DNA of 64,000 bases, taken from NCBI RefSeq assembly GCF_900087015.1, contig NZ_FLKP01000002.1:1736001-1800000 (forward strand), in the 5' to 3' direction. The DNA is from Christensenella timonensis (GTDB taxonomy: Bacteria; Bacillota; Clostridia; Christensenellales; Christensenellaceae). Shown piece by piece: positions 7,899 through 17,002 of this stretch. Each line of letters starts with the position of its first letter. Positions within the stretch are counted from its first letter, which is position 1. A program made the position numbers and the translations under genes. Under the pieces are notes generated by a model, which was given only the letters and a program-made list of their open reading frames with translations, did no database searches and was not told where the DNA came from.

Positions 7899-8663
7899 AT
7901 GCTTGCATTAACCAGAAAGAACCAGATCCGGGAACTGATTCTGGAGAAAAAGAACGTTACCGTATCAGAGCTTGCCAAACAGTTTTCCGTCACGGAAGAA
8001 ACGATACGCCGGGACTTGAAATCCCTTGAAGAGTCCGGGGTGCTGATCCGTACATACGGCGGTGCATTTATCCAGGAGGGGGTTGTCAACGAAATCAAGA
8101 TGGCCCTTCGCGAAAATATCCTGGTGCCCAACAAACAGAAGATCGCGAAAAAGTGTGCTGAATTTATCCACAACGGCGACACGATCACCCTAGATGCATC
8201 GACGACTGCTTTCCACATTTGCAACGAGATCAAGCATATGCGCCTGACGGTTTTGACGGATTCGCTGAAAATCGTGAACTACCTTGCAGAATACGATAAT
8301 ATCAACCTGATCGCGACCGGCGGCACGCTGCAGCACAACTACTATAGTTTTATCGGCAAAATGGCCCGCCAGACCATACGGGAATACTATGTTGATAAGG
8401 TATTCGTTTCCTGCCGTTCCCTCGATATGACGCACGGGATTACCGAAGCCGGTGAGGATATCGCCGCCATCCGCAAACTTTTGATTGAGCGTGCAAACAA
8501 AGTCTTTTTGATTGCGGATCATTCCAAATTCAACAAGGTGTCTTTCGTGAGTATTTGTGATTTTGACAAGATCGATGCCATCGTCGTGGACGAGCCTCTC
8601 TCTGAAGACTGGCACGAGTTTTTGGAAGAGCATGGGATCAATCTTTATGAATGTGAGGCATAG
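7899..8663 (+). CDS. DeoR/GlpR-family transcriptional regulator
   Basis: The N-terminal winged helix has the family signature TVSELAKQFSVTEETIRRDL, followed by the LIRTYGGA wing. The C-terminal DeoR sensor domain (about residues 75-235) binds a phosphosugar in relatives. I chose the ATG at 7899 (AGGAG 8 bases ahead) over one at 7893 (2 bases). It sits between and divergent from the aldolase operon, and its stop faces mtnA convergently. The natural effector is therefore probably a phosphorylated intermediate of the MtnK/MtnA/aldolase route; this is inference from position. Confidence 0.85.
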   Translation: MLALTRKNQIRELILEKKNVTVSELAKQFSVTEETIRRDLKSLEESGVLIRTYGGAFIQEGVVNEIKMALRENILVPNKQKIAKKCAEFIHNGDTITLDASTTAFHICNEIKHMRLTVLTDSLKIVNYLAEYDNINLIATGGTLQHNYYSFIGKMARQTIREYYVDKVFVSCRSLDMTHGITEAGEDIAAIRKLLIERANKVFLIADHSKFNKVSFVSICDFDKIDAIVVDEPLSEDWHEFLEEHGINLYECEA

Positions 8664-8682
8664 GTTTTATTTCTGTTATATT

Positions 8683-8712
8683 CCGCCTGCATGTTGTGCC
8701 GGCGGTTTTTTA
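8683..8712 (+). terminator. Terminator of the DeoR-type gene
   Basis: CCGCC (8683-8687) pairs with GGCGG (8701-8705), with an inner GCA/TGC, and a TTTTTTATT tract follows. It starts 20 bases after the stop codon. Confidence 0.75.
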
Positions 8713-8814
8713 TTACCGCAGCAATATAATAAATACGGCATCGCCCTGCCGGCCATACCGTCTTCATCCTGCTGTGCTTCACTTTATGCTTTCGGAGGAT
8801 TCAAAAACAAAATC

Positions 8815-9900
8815 TTATTTCTTAGCAGCAGTTTCTTTTTTCGCGAATATTTCCTTTAAAGATTCTTCAAACGGCGCATACGCAATGCCGTATTCCGTGA
8901 TGATCCCCGTGATATTCTGTGCGTCCGTCACGTCGAACGCCGGATTGAACACCTTTACGCCTTCGGGAGCCATTCTCTTTTCATACCACATTTCCGTTAC
9001 TTCTTCCGCCGACCGAAGTTCGATGTGGATGTCGTCGCCGCTTGCACAATTCATATCGATCGTCGAGGTCGGCGCACATACATAAAACGGGATGCCGTAA
9101 TATTTCGCTGCCAGCGCAACGTAGGAAGTACCGATCTTGTTTGCCGTATCCCCATTTTTCGCTACGCGGTCGCATCCTACGAATACCGCATCCACCCAGC
9201 CTTTTTTCATGACGGACGGAGCCATATTGTCGCAGATCAGCGTTGTATCGATGCCCGACTCTTGCAGCTCGTAAGAGGTCAGGCGCGCTCCCTGCAGCAG
9301 CGGGCGTGTTTCGTCACAGAACACACGGAAGTTATATCCTTTCTCGTGCCCCAAATACATTGGCGCCGTTGCCGTGCCATATTTGGAGGTCGCAAGCTGT
9401 CCTGCATTGCAATGCGTGAGCAATCCCATCCCCGGCTTCAAAAGCGACAAGCCATATTCGCCGATCGTCTTGCACACCCATGTATCCTCTTCCTTGATTT
9501 TGACCGCTTCTTTGTGCAAAATCTCTTTGATTTCCGCAATGGATTTATCCTTATTTGCACGTACCACATCATCCATGCGCTTTAGTGCCCAGGAAAGGTT
9601 CACCGCTGTCGGGCGGGCGGAATCCAAATAATCCTTCGCCTTTACAAACTGTTTATAAAAATCATCAAAGTTATCCGCGTCGATCTCTTTGGCAGCCAGG
9701 TAAATCGCGATCCCCGCTGCAACGCCGATCGCCGGGGCTCCCCTCACCTGCAACAGGTAAATCGCATCCCAGATACTCTTCTGGTCTTTCAGGTGCAGGA
9801 TTTCCGTATTGTACGGAAGCTGCGTCTGGTCAATGATAACCAGCGCGCTGTTTTCGTCATCAAGCGCAACGGTATCATACTCCATAATGCTTTGTTTCAT
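8815..9900 (-). CDS. mtnA: S-methyl-5-thioribose-1-phosphate isomerase
   Basis: The 361 residues carry the family hallmarks: [11 protein letters not shown], the catalytic Cys164 in [10 protein letters not shown], and Asp244 in [18 protein letters not shown]. Length and motifs separate it from eIF2B-like homologues. It converts methylthioribose-1-phosphate (or 5-deoxyribose-1-phosphate) into the ribulose-1-phosphate form. The ATG at 9900 has a GAGGT site about 9 bases ahead. It directly follows mtnK in the importer operon. The short Lys/Ala-rich tail after residue 345 is not conserved as far as I recall and may be a simple extension. Confidence 0.93.
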   Translation of the reverse strand: MKQSIMEYDTVALDDENSALVIIDQTQLPYNTEILHLKDQKSIWDAIYLLQVRGAPAIGVAAGIAIYLAAKEIDADNFDDFYKQFVKAKDYLDSARPTAVNLSWALKRMDDVVRANKDKSIAEIKEILHKEAVKIKEEDTWVCKTIGEYGLSLLKPGMGLLTHCNAGQLATSKYGTATAPMYLGHEKGYNFRVFCDETRPLLQGARLTSYELQESGIDTTLICDNMAPSVMKKGWVDAVFVGCDRVAKNGDTANKIGTSYVALAAKYYGIPFYVCAPTSTIDMNCASGDDIHIELRSAEEVTEMWYEKRMAPEGVKVFNPAFDVTDAQNITGIITEYGIAYAPFEESLKEIFAKKETAAKK

Positions 9901-9919
9901 TCGCTTGTACCTCGCAAAA

Positions 9920-11146
9920 TTAGATTTCCACAGCGACCGACTTTAACTTATCGATGTAAGCCTTGCCTGTCTTATACTGCGTCCTGTTCATGATAAAATC
10001 CTTTGCACACAAAATCACGATGCGCTCCGCACGCGTGCGCTTCGCTTCGTCGGGAATGGTCGTCAGGTCCTTGACCTGCGCCATGCCGACCGTACGGCGG
10101 TTCATTTCAAGCCCCGCGACGCCAGCCGTGTCCGCAAGCACCGTATCCAGGAAATACTCCCTGTATCCGGGTGTCCTTGCCATTGGCTCAGTCACATTTG
10201 CGTCGAAAGCCCTGATGAACTTCTCCTTGAACAGGTCTACGATATTGGTGATCGTATCTTCGATCCACCCAAGATAATCCGCTTTTTCCTGCGCGTCGCC
10301 GATCGTCGCATCGCCATTTGCCCATGCAAAAATCATGTTCGCAATCACATTACCGATATCATATCCCATCGGCCCGTAAAAAGCAAACTCCGGATCCATC
10401 ACACGCGTAGACCCCTGTTTAATAAATACGGAACCCGTGTGCAGGTCGCCATGTATCAGGGACTGTGCATTGTTCATAAAATCATATTTGAGCTTTGCCA
10501 CTTCCAGTTGAAGCGCTTTATCGTCATAAAGCTCTTTCTTCACGAAATCCGCATTGGGCGGGAACACAAGGTTCCTTCCAAGGTTGTCGTCATATGGCTC
10601 TGTATAAACAAGCGGTTCGGAGATGTCCGCACAAAGCTGCGGATTGATATACCGCTTGACCATCTCTTTTTTCTCTTTGGAATCCATGACCCTGTCCGTG
10701 GTCAGCAGCAGGCTGTTGACCAAAAAAGTCGTGATATCCTCTGCAAACTGCGGAAACTGCTCGTGCTTTAACAGCGCGCTGCGCATGACCTGGTGGTCGG
10801 AAAGGTCTTCCATCGCAAAACAGTTCATCACCGGATCGTACATATAAATGTGCGGAACCAATCCCGGACAAAGCTTCCCTTCGAGGGTCAGGATTTCCAC
10901 CTCGATCCTGTTACGGTCTGTGGACAATTTGAAATCGGAAGAAATCCGCGCTTCCACACCCGCCTGCTTAACGATCACAGATTTTCCCGTCGCTTCTTCC
11001 CATATTTTGAACACGTAGTTCAGGTTGCCGTCGCCGATCTCTTTTGCTTGCAATACGGCATCCCCGGAAAACATGTCGAGTTTTTCTTTTGCATATTCGA
11101 TTACATCGTCCGTACCCATCAAAAAGTACTCATTGAAACCAGCCAT
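9920..11146 (-). CDS. mtnK: 5-methylthioribose kinase
   Basis: The 408-residue product shows the MtnK signatures: the ATP-site strand SVIVKQAG, the catalytic HGDLHTGS loop and the metal-binding DPEFAFYGP segment, then the conserved Arg-rich C-terminal region. It phosphorylates C1 of 5-methylthioribose; homologues also accept 5-deoxyribose. I use the ATG at 11146 because AGGAGGT lies 8 bases ahead; earlier in-frame starts lack a site. There is no methionine-cycle completion enzyme (MtnW/X/D) nearby. With the aldolase this suggests the DHAP shunt rather than the universal methionine salvage route. Confidence 0.93.
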   Translation of the reverse strand: MAGFNEYFLMGTDDVIEYAKEKLDMFSGDAVLQAKEIGDGNLNYVFKIWEEATGKSVIVKQAGVEARISSDFKLSTDRNRIEVEILTLEGKLCPGLVPHIYMYDPVMNCFAMEDLSDHQVMRSALLKHEQFPQFAEDITTFLVNSLLLTTDRVMDSKEKKEMVKRYINPQLCADISEPLVYTEPYDDNLGRNLVFPPNADFVKKELYDDKALQLEVAKLKYDFMNNAQSLIHGDLHTGSVFIKQGSTRVMDPEFAFYGPMGYDIGNVIANMIFAWANGDATIGDAQEKADYLGWIEDTITNIVDLFKEKFIRAFDANVTEPMARTPGYREYFLDTVLADTAGVAGLEMNRRTVGMAQVKDLTTIPDEAKRTRAERIVILCAKDFIMNRTQYKTGKAYIDKLKSVAVEI

Positions 11147-11168
11147 GTCCCTTACCTCCTTCATCGCT

Positions 11169-11211
11169 GATATCATGCGGCGAAGCATAAAAGCTCCGCC
11201 GTATGATATTT
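11169..11211. repeat. Strong hairpin between permease and mtnK genes
   Basis: Arms of 13 bases (ATATCATGCGGCG at 11170-11182 and its near-complement at 11198-11210) pair with one G-T mismatch. There is no T tract in the direction of the operon, so it is more likely an RNA-processing or stability element than a terminator. Confidence 0.6.
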
Positions 11212-11230
11212 TTTCCGTCTATCCAGATAC

Positions 11231-12232
11231 CTAGTTTTTCTTACGGGCGTAGGTAAGCGCCAAGGCTGCAGCCAGTACGCCGCCCTTCACAATATCCATC
11301 GCATAATATGGCACGGACATCATAATAAACCCATTATCGAGCAGGCCGACCAGCGCGGCGCCTGCAAGTGTACCGAATGGATTTGCCTTTCCCGCTCCAG
11401 CGACCGAGAACCCGATATACGCCGCCGCAACGGAAGGCATCAGGTACGCGTCGCCTGCCTTGACCTGCGAACTGCCGATGTAAGCCGCCAGCATGATCCC
11501 GCCGAGGGCGGCAAAGATTGCGGAGAACATATAGGCAAGCACCCTGTACTTGCTGACAGAAATGCCGGACAGCCGCGCCGCTTCCGGATTCCCGCCAACC
11601 GCGTACATATAGCGGCCGTGCTTCGTGTAAGTCAGGAAGAAAAACGCGAATACAACGACGATCAGCATGATCGGGATCAGGAATTCCGCCTTGCCAAGCG
11701 CCTTGAACTCCGCCGGGATCAGGCCGGGCGCCTGCGTACCGTCGGGGCGCATCATACGTTCCGTAATCGCTCCTCCGCGCGTATAGGTAAGCGCCACCCC
11801 CTGGAAGATGAACATCGTCGCCAAACTGGCGATCATATCCATGATCTTGAGCTTTACGATCAACAGGCAGTTGACTGCCGCAACGGACAAACATACGACT
11901 ACCGTTGCTAAAATGGACAATCCCATACTCTGTACGCCGTACCATACGAACATCGTCGTAATGAAGGCATCCGCAAAGTTGGCATTTGCGCCGATGGAAA
12001 GATCCATGCCGTTAACGGTCAGCGAGAATGTAAGGCCTACGGCAATGACTGTCGTAATCGAAATATTCCGCAGTATTGTGATCATGTTGTCGCCGGTCAA
12101 AAACATCCCCGGCATGGCAAACGTAAAGAAAATGAACAATACGGCAATAATCAACAACATTCCCCAGTTTGTTATAAAATCAAGCGGAGAACCTTTACTT
12201 TTCTTTTGTAATGCAGCCTCTTTCGGATTCAT
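11231..12232 (-). CDS. Sugar ABC transporter permease (RbsC type)
   Basis: The 333-residue protein is very hydrophobic with roughly nine to ten membrane helices and carries the family segment NGMDLSIGAN near helix 3. It belongs to the ribose/galactose-type BPD_transp_2 permeases. The start lies one base after the ATPase stop (TGA-G-ATG) with GGGAGG before it. With the ATPase and lipoprotein it forms a complete importer. The downstream MtnK and MtnA point to methylthioribose, 5-deoxyribose or a similar pentose as cargo. Confidence 0.88.
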   Translation of the reverse strand: MNPKEAALQKKSKGSPLDFITNWGMLLIIAVLFIFFTFAMPGMFLTGDNMITILRNISITTVIAVGLTFSLTVNGMDLSIGANANFADAFITTMFVWYGVQSMGLSILATVVVCLSVAAVNCLLIVKLKIMDMIASLATMFIFQGVALTYTRGGAITERMMRPDGTQAPGLIPAEFKALGKAEFLIPIMLIVVVFAFFFLTYTKHGRYMYAVGGNPEAARLSGISVSKYRVLAYMFSAIFAALGGIMLAAYIGSSQVKAGDAYLMPSVAAAYIGFSVAGAGKANPFGTLAGAALVGLLDNGFIMMSVPYYAMDIVKGGVLAAALALTYARKKN

Positions 12233-12233
12233 C

Positions 12234-13748
12234 TCAATTTCCTCCCGTGGAATAGTATAGAAGCTCTTTTTCGCCGATCTCTTCGACGTCCAGCTCGGCT
12301 ACGATCTTCCCGTCGTACATAACGTATGTCCGGTCTGCGATCGCCAAAATTTCACTGAACTCACAGGAAGCGTAAATGACGCCTTTCCCATTCGCAGCAA
12401 GACGCTCGATCAGCTCAAAGATATCGCGTTTCGCCCCAACGTCTACGCCTTTTGTCGGTTCGTCGAAAATATAGATTTCAGCATCGGAATTCAACCATTT
12501 CGCAACGGCCACCTTTTGTTGGTTCCCGCCCGATAATAATGCGACGATTTGGTTTTCACTGGGTGTTTTGATCCCCAAGTCCTTGATCATCTGCCTGGCG
12601 TCTTCCTTTTCTTTGGCTTTATTGACCACGGAAAGCGCACCCGTATATTTTTTCATCGCCGCAACCGTGATATTGCTGTACACCGGGTCTTTGATCAAAA
12701 CGCCTTCTTTCCTACGTTCTTCGGGCACGAGCGCCAAACCGCTCCTGACAGCCGCATGAGGGTCTTTCACAGTGATTCTTTTGCCATTCAGTTCGATGGT
12801 TCCGCTGCTGTGCTTCAAGGCTCCGAACAGTGTTTTGCACAGCTCCGTCTTACCTGCGCCAACCAGCCCCGATACCCCGACGATCTCTCCCCGGCGTACC
12901 GTCATACAAATGTCTTTGATTTTTTCTTCTTTCTCGGTAAGGTTTTCCACCTGAAGCAGCACATCCCCGATTTCAACCTTTTGTTTCGGAAAGTTTTCAT
13001 CAAATTTGCGTCCAAGCATATACTCCACGATCTGGTTTACCGAAAGGTCTTCTGTCAGCGGAAGGCTGATCACGTTCTGTCCATCCTTCATGATCGTGAT
13101 CTCCTCACAGATCTCATAAAGTTCGTTTAACCTGTGCGAGATAAATACGACGCCGACATTTTCGTTCTGGATCAGTTCCCGTACGACACGAAACAGCTCC
13201 TCCGTTTCCGTGTTGGAAAGCGGAGCTGTCGGCTCGTCCAATATCAAAAACCGGCAATTTTCCGCTACACAACGCGCGATCAGAACCATCTGCTTTTGCG
13301 CAAGGGACAGCTCCGAAACCACTGTATTGACATTGATATCAACATTGAAGCGTTTCAATACCTCTTTCGCCTGCCTGCGGATTTCATTCCATTTTACAAG
13401 CTGCTTTTTTCCCATTTCATTAACCATAATATTAAACATAACGTTTTCCGCTACGGATAAATAGGGGATCAAAGCAGTGTCTACCTCCTGGTATACGATC
13501 GCGATTTTCTGTTCGACCGCATCTTTCGGAGACCTGATCTCGATCGGCTGCCCATTTGCATAGATCTGGCCCGTATAGTGAGTGTTCGCACCTGCCAGAA
13601 CCTTCATAAGGGTCGATTTTCCGGCGCCGTTCGCACCGACCAACGCATACGATTTGCCCGTTTCCATTGTGAAATCCACATTAGACAGCGCTTTCACGCC
13701 CGGGAATTCGATCGAAATGTCTTTCATTTCTATTTTTACGTTCTCCAT
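12234..13748 (-). CDS. Sugar ABC transporter ATP-binding protein, duplicated domains (RbsA type)
   Basis: Two ABC domains are fused in 504 residues. The first has Walker A GANGAGKST, signature LSLAQKQM and Walker B FLILDEPT. The second has GLVGAGKTE, LSGGNQQKVA and IYIFDEPTKG. This is the RbsA/MglA arrangement, powering import through the permease encoded next. I prefer the ATG at 13748 because the AGGTG site lies 8 bases away; an ATG at 13754 is only 2 bases from it. A 216-base gap with inverted repeats separates it from the binding-protein gene. Confidence 0.9.
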   Translation of the reverse strand: MENVKIEMKDISIEFPGVKALSNVDFTMETGKSYALVGANGAGKSTLMKVLAGANTHYTGQIYANGQPIEIRSPKDAVEQKIAIVYQEVDTALIPYLSVAENVMFNIMVNEMGKKQLVKWNEIRRQAKEVLKRFNVDINVNTVVSELSLAQKQMVLIARCVAENCRFLILDEPTAPLSNTETEELFRVVRELIQNENVGVVFISHRLNELYEICEEITIMKDGQNVISLPLTEDLSVNQIVEYMLGRKFDENFPKQKVEIGDVLLQVENLTEKEEKIKDICMTVRRGEIVGVSGLVGAGKTELCKTLFGALKHSSGTIELNGKRITVKDPHAAVRSGLALVPEERRKEGVLIKDPVYSNITVAAMKKYTGALSVVNKAKEKEDARQMIKDLGIKTPSENQIVALLSGGNQQKVAVAKWLNSDAEIYIFDEPTKGVDVGAKRDIFELIERLAANGKGVIYASCEFSEILAIADRTYVMYDGKIVAELDVEEIGEKELLYYSTGGN

Positions 13749-13810
13749 CTGCATATCACCTGCCTGTCGTATGTGTAATTATCATAACGATAAATAATTT
13801 AAATTTGGTT

Positions 13811-13920
13811 GACTCTCCATCTAATCAAACGAATCAATAGTAGTACAAAATTGAAACAGAATTGCTTACATTAGATTATACCGGCCGCCCCGAATCAGAT
13901 GGAGTGTCTCTTTTTCGGGG
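13811..13920. repeat. Nested inverted repeats between binding-protein and ATPase genes
   Basis: One hairpin pairs CCCCGAA (13888-13894) with TTCGGGG (13914-13920). A second, long-range pairing joins 13811-13826 with 13893-13908 (13 of 16 positions complementary). The second arm of the long pairing lies in the loop of the first hairpin. The gap from 13749 to 13970 has no gene. Such elements often lower expression of the ATPase relative to the binding protein. Confidence 0.55.
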
Positions 13921-13970
13921 CAAGCCAGTATATTTCATTTAGTGATAGTGATTATAAAGAGTAAGGGCCC

Positions 13971-15164
13971 TTATTTCCCGTTCTGGGCACGGAGCGCGTC
14001 CATCCACGGTGTATTGAGGTCAGAGATGCTCTCAAGTGTTCCCCACCCGTCAACAACTGTGTTCAGGTTTTCCATCGTGATGTCTTTGTTGAGCTGCGAT
14101 GTCTTAACGAGCTGTGCATCCAGCGTGTAGTAATCCGGCGTCTCTTCGCCAGCCAGTTTCAGGGCGATCAGCCGCATATTGGCGATACCGATCAGCTTCG
14201 GGTCAACCGCAGCGGTGGAGATCCATACATCCGGGTTTTCGAGCATCAGGTTGATGTCGTCGTTGGAGATATCGATGGTGAACATCGGGATATCCGTACG
14301 TCCGGCGTCGTTCAGTGCCTGCAGGACGCCCTTTGCGAGCTCATCATAGCAGCCCCAGATCGCGTCTACGGAGCCTTCCGGATACTTCGGCAGGATCGCG
14401 GCCGTCTTTGTTGTCATGTCGCCACGTGCATTTGCGCTGTCGGAAGGTGCGATCGTTTCCAACGTCTCGATCAGGCCTTCGCTTTCCATCTGCGTATAAA
14501 CTTCGTTACGTCTGTCAAGCGGCGGTACGCCAGGGCCCATGAACGTCTTCAGAATCTTCATCGGCTTCTTGCCAACTGTTTCGATCATATCTGTCAGGGA
14601 CAGCGTCGCCAGCTTCTGGTCATCCTGCGATGTGGACGTTACGCCTGCGAGCAGTTCATTGTCGGCATTACCGTCTTTGAAAGGCATCGTATCGAATGTA
14701 GAGATCACCATGCCTTTATCGGCGGCGGGTTTCAGCATGTCATAGGAATAGGACAGCTGTCCATGGGAAACGATGATACCATCGTAATCCTTCTGGATGC
14801 ACTGTGCGACCGTCTGCTGCGTTTTCGCATCGTCGCCGTCCGTTACAAAGGTGTCAACCGTGAATCCAAAGGCTTCGCCTTCAGATACACAGCCAGCTAA
14901 AAACTGCTGTGTGTGGTCGCCATTTGCAAGATTGCGTACTACGGCGATTTTTTTACCGCCCTGTACGCCTTCCGGGATCGCGGCATCGCCGCCGGCAGCC
15001 GCCGACTCGGACGGAGCCTCGGCAGATTCGGACGGAGCCGCTGCCGATTCAGATGCAGCCGCGCTTTCACTTGGGCCTTCCGAAGCTGCCGGAGCAGCTG
15101 TACAGCCTGCGAATACTGCTACGAGCATTGCAACAGCGAGTACCAATACAACTAACTTTTTCAT
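13971..15164 (-). CDS. Sugar ABC transporter substrate-binding lipoprotein
   Basis: The precursor has a lipoprotein signal peptide ending in the lipobox VFAGC with Cys21 as the lipidation site. An Ala/Ser/Glu/Pro-rich spacer follows to about residue 60. The rest is a periplasmic-binding-protein fold of the ribose/LacI type, beginning KKIAVVRNLANGDHTQQFLAG. GGAGG lies 7 bases before the ATG at 15164. It is the second gene of the operon, 77 bases after the BMC shell gene. The ligand is not readable from sequence. Confidence 0.9.
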   Translation of the reverse strand: MKKLVVLVLAVAMLVAVFAGCTAAPAASEGPSESAAASESAAAPSESAEAPSESAAAGGDAAIPEGVQGGKKIAVVRNLANGDHTQQFLAGCVSEGEAFGFTVDTFVTDGDDAKTQQTVAQCIQKDYDGIIVSHGQLSYSYDMLKPAADKGMVISTFDTMPFKDGNADNELLAGVTSTSQDDQKLATLSLTDMIETVGKKPMKILKTFMGPGVPPLDRRNEVYTQMESEGLIETLETIAPSDSANARGDMTTKTAAILPKYPEGSVDAIWGCYDELAKGVLQALNDAGRTDIPMFTIDISNDDINLMLENPDVWISTAAVDPKLIGIANMRLIALKLAGEETPDYYTLDAQLVKTSQLNKDITMENLNTVVDGWGTLESISDLNTPWMDALRAQNGK

Positions 15165-15241
15165 AATTTTCCTCCTTATTGAATAGCCTCAATTCATTTA
15201 TGTGTCACTCCAACACATATTAATGAAATTTATGAAACATT

Positions 15242-15517
15242 TTAAACCGTGGGCAGGATGCTTTCCACATCGCCATGCGGGCTGGGGATCACATGTACGC
15301 CGTACAGGTCTCCCACCCTTTTTGCCGCGGCAGCGCCTGCATCCACCGCAGCCTTAACGGCGCCTACGTCGCCCCGCACCATGACAGTTACCAGCCCTGA
15401 GCCGATCTGCTGTTTGCCGATCAGGCGTACATTTGCCGCTTTGACCATGGCATCAGCTGCTTCGATGGCCCCAACCAGTCCTTTTGTTTCCACCATTCCC
15501 AAAGCTTCCTTTTCCAT
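15242..15517 (-). CDS. Bacterial microcompartment shell protein, single BMC domain (BMC-H)
   Basis: The 91 residues are one BMC domain: [20 protein letters not shown] at the start, then the pore-lining IGSG and [20 protein letters not shown], as in PduA and EutM. Such proteins form flat hexamers that tile the shell of a protein organelle. I use the ATG at 15517 with GGGG six bases ahead. It is the first gene of the importer-mtnK-mtnA operon. No other shell gene (BMC-P vertex or BMC-T) is visible in the window, so a full shell would need genes elsewhere. Confidence 0.93.
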   Translation of the reverse strand: MEKEALGMVETKGLVGAIEAADAMVKAANVRLIGKQQIGSGLVTVMVRGDVGAVKAAVDAGAAAAKRVGDLYGVHVIPSPHGDVESILPTV

Positions 15518-15540
15518 TTGCAACCCCTTTCACGAAAAAC

Positions 15541-15581
15541 CATGTTATTCTAGCACTAAAGAAAAGCTTTTTTGTATAATA
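15541..15581 (-). promoter_or_regulatory. Possible promoter and ATAACAT element of the BMC operon
   Basis: On the minus strand a -10 like TATTAT (15581-15576) has only a poor -35 (TTTATA) 18 bases upstream. About 25 bases downstream lies ATAACAT (15547-15541), the heptamer also found in both leaders of the 7.6-7.9 kb region. The 251-base gap to aroF also holds the aroF promoter and one GC hairpin (15608-15628). Confidence 0.35.
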
Positions 15582-15607
15582 TTCCTCCAGTACTATATTT
15601 ATAAAGG

Positions 15608-15638
15608 GGCCTCCGCTTCTGCCGGAGGTTCTCTTTTT
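15608..15638. repeat. GC-rich hairpin in the BMC-aroF divergent gap
   Basis: CCTCCG and CGGAGG arms with a 9-base loop are followed on the plus strand by a T-rich tract. No plus-strand gene precedes it, so it may stop antisense transcripts or act as a structural element upstream of the BMC promoter. Confidence 0.45.
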
Positions 15639-15680
15639 TTGTCAGATTTATGTAAATTTTCAGTAATATTAATTTTCTTT

Positions 15681-15709
15681 TTGCGTATCTTATAAAATTA
15701 CTATATAAT
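15681..15709 (+). promoter_or_regulatory. Sigma-A promoter of aroF
   Basis: TTGCGT (15681-15686) and a perfect TATAAT (15704-15709) are separated by 17 bases, 60 bases before the aroF start. Confidence 0.65.
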
Positions 15710-15768
15710 GGTTAAAAAACCGGCTGCAAAGCAATTTATCGCCGGTAGATGCAAGAGGTAACGACAAA

Positions 15769-16782
15769 GTGATTATTATAGTCAAGCAGAAGGCGCCTGA
15801 AAATAAGATCAATGAGCTGATCCATAATCTTGAGCAGCAGAATTTCAAGATCCACCTGAGCAAAGGCGACAATACCACGATCATCGGCCTTGTCGGCGAT
15901 ACCTCCCTTGTGGATATCGACAACATCAAAGCCAAGGATATCGTAGAAGACGTCAGGCGGGTTTCAGAGCCATATAAGAAAGCAAACCGTAAATTCCATA
16001 CGGATGATACTGTGATCGACGCAGGCGGACACCTGATCGGCAGCGGTCACTTTGCGGTCATAGCCGGGCCTTGTTCCGTAGAAAGCGAAGCACAGATGCT
16101 GGAGATCACGCGCGACATTTGTAAAAGCGGGGCAAATTTCCTGCGCGGCGGCGCATATAAGCCGCGCACCTCTCCCTATGCCTTCCAAGGGCTTGAACAG
16201 GACGGGATCCGTTTGCTGTCCGCATGTAAAAAGCAGTTCGGCATCCCGATCGTAACAGAGATCATGGGCGTTTCCGACATCCCTTACTTCGAGGATGTGG
16301 ACGTGATCCAGGTGGGCGCGCGCAACATGCAGAATTTTCGTTTGCTCAAAGAACTCGGAAAGCTCAAGCAGCCTATTCTCCTGAAGCGCGGACTTGCCAA
16401 TACCATCGAAGAGTTTTTGATGAGCGCGGAATACATTATGGCGGGCGGGAATGAAAATGTCATTTTGTGTGAACGCGGCATCCGCACCTTTGAAACATTT
16501 ACGCGCAATACCTTTGACTTAAGCGCGATCCCTGTCCTGAAGAACAAATCACATCTACCTGTCATTGCCGACCCCAGCCATGCTGCCGGTCTCAATTGGC
16601 TGGTGGAGCCCCTTTCCAAAGCTGCGATTGCTGCCGGGGCGGACGGTTTGATGATCGAGGTGCACAACGATCCGGAACATGCCCTTTCCGACGGTAAGCA
16701 ATCCCTCACCCCCGCAGCTTTCGACAACCTGATGAAAACATTAAAGGCATATATGGAGCTTGAAGGAAAGCATCTCGATTAA
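15769..16782 (+). CDS. aroF: 3-deoxy-7-phosphoheptulonate (DAHP) synthase, type I-beta
   Basis: This 337-residue enzyme condenses PEP and erythrose-4-phosphate, the first step of the shikimate pathway. Residues 1-70 form a ferredoxin-like regulatory domain, as in Thermotoga DAHP synthase, where aromatic amino acids bind. The barrel follows, with AGPCSVES, GARNMQN, LKRG and DPSHAAG motifs that bind substrates and metal. The start is a GTG at 15769 with GAGG 10 bases ahead. It is transcribed alone and ends in a clear terminator. Confidence 0.92.
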   Translation: MIIIVKQKAPENKINELIHNLEQQNFKIHLSKGDNTTIIGLVGDTSLVDIDNIKAKDIVEDVRRVSEPYKKANRKFHTDDTVIDAGGHLIGSGHFAVIAGPCSVESEAQMLEITRDICKSGANFLRGGAYKPRTSPYAFQGLEQDGIRLLSACKKQFGIPIVTEIMGVSDIPYFEDVDVIQVGARNMQNFRLLKELGKLKQPILLKRGLANTIEEFLMSAEYIMAGGNENVILCERGIRTFETFTRNTFDLSAIPVLKNKSHLPVIADPSHAAGLNWLVEPLSKAAIAAGADGLMIEVHNDPEHALSDGKQSLTPAAFDNLMKTLKAYMELEGKHLD

Positions 16783-16796
16783 TGGAAAAAATGACG

Positions 16797-16828
16797 AAAA
16801 AAGACGTACCGCCCGGTGCGTCTTTTTT
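16797..16828 (+). terminator. Terminator of aroF
   Basis: AAAAAAGACG (16797-16806) pairs with CGTCTTTTTT (16819-16828), giving a hairpin ending in a T tract 15 bases after the stop. Confidence 0.85.
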
Positions 16829-17002
16829 ATATCGTAATGCATATTCAAAATAATATAGAAAGAAAAATACATATTTTCACTGCATTACATTGAATTTGAA
16901 AGCATTTCGTAGCATTTTGATATATTTATACTGATATATCCAAATAAAATCAATTCATTAAACTTATTTCTTGTATTTTGTGAAATATCGCCATTGTGTA
17001 AT

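Noticed and set aside
11169-11211. Terminator between the permease and mtnK
   Set aside because: The only T run is on the plus strand, against the direction of the operon, and mtnK has a strong ribosome site just after, so transcription probably continues.
15518-15768. SAM riboswitch before the BMC-mtnK-mtnA operon
   Set aside because: No SAM-box motifs are present, and only a simple GC hairpin is found.
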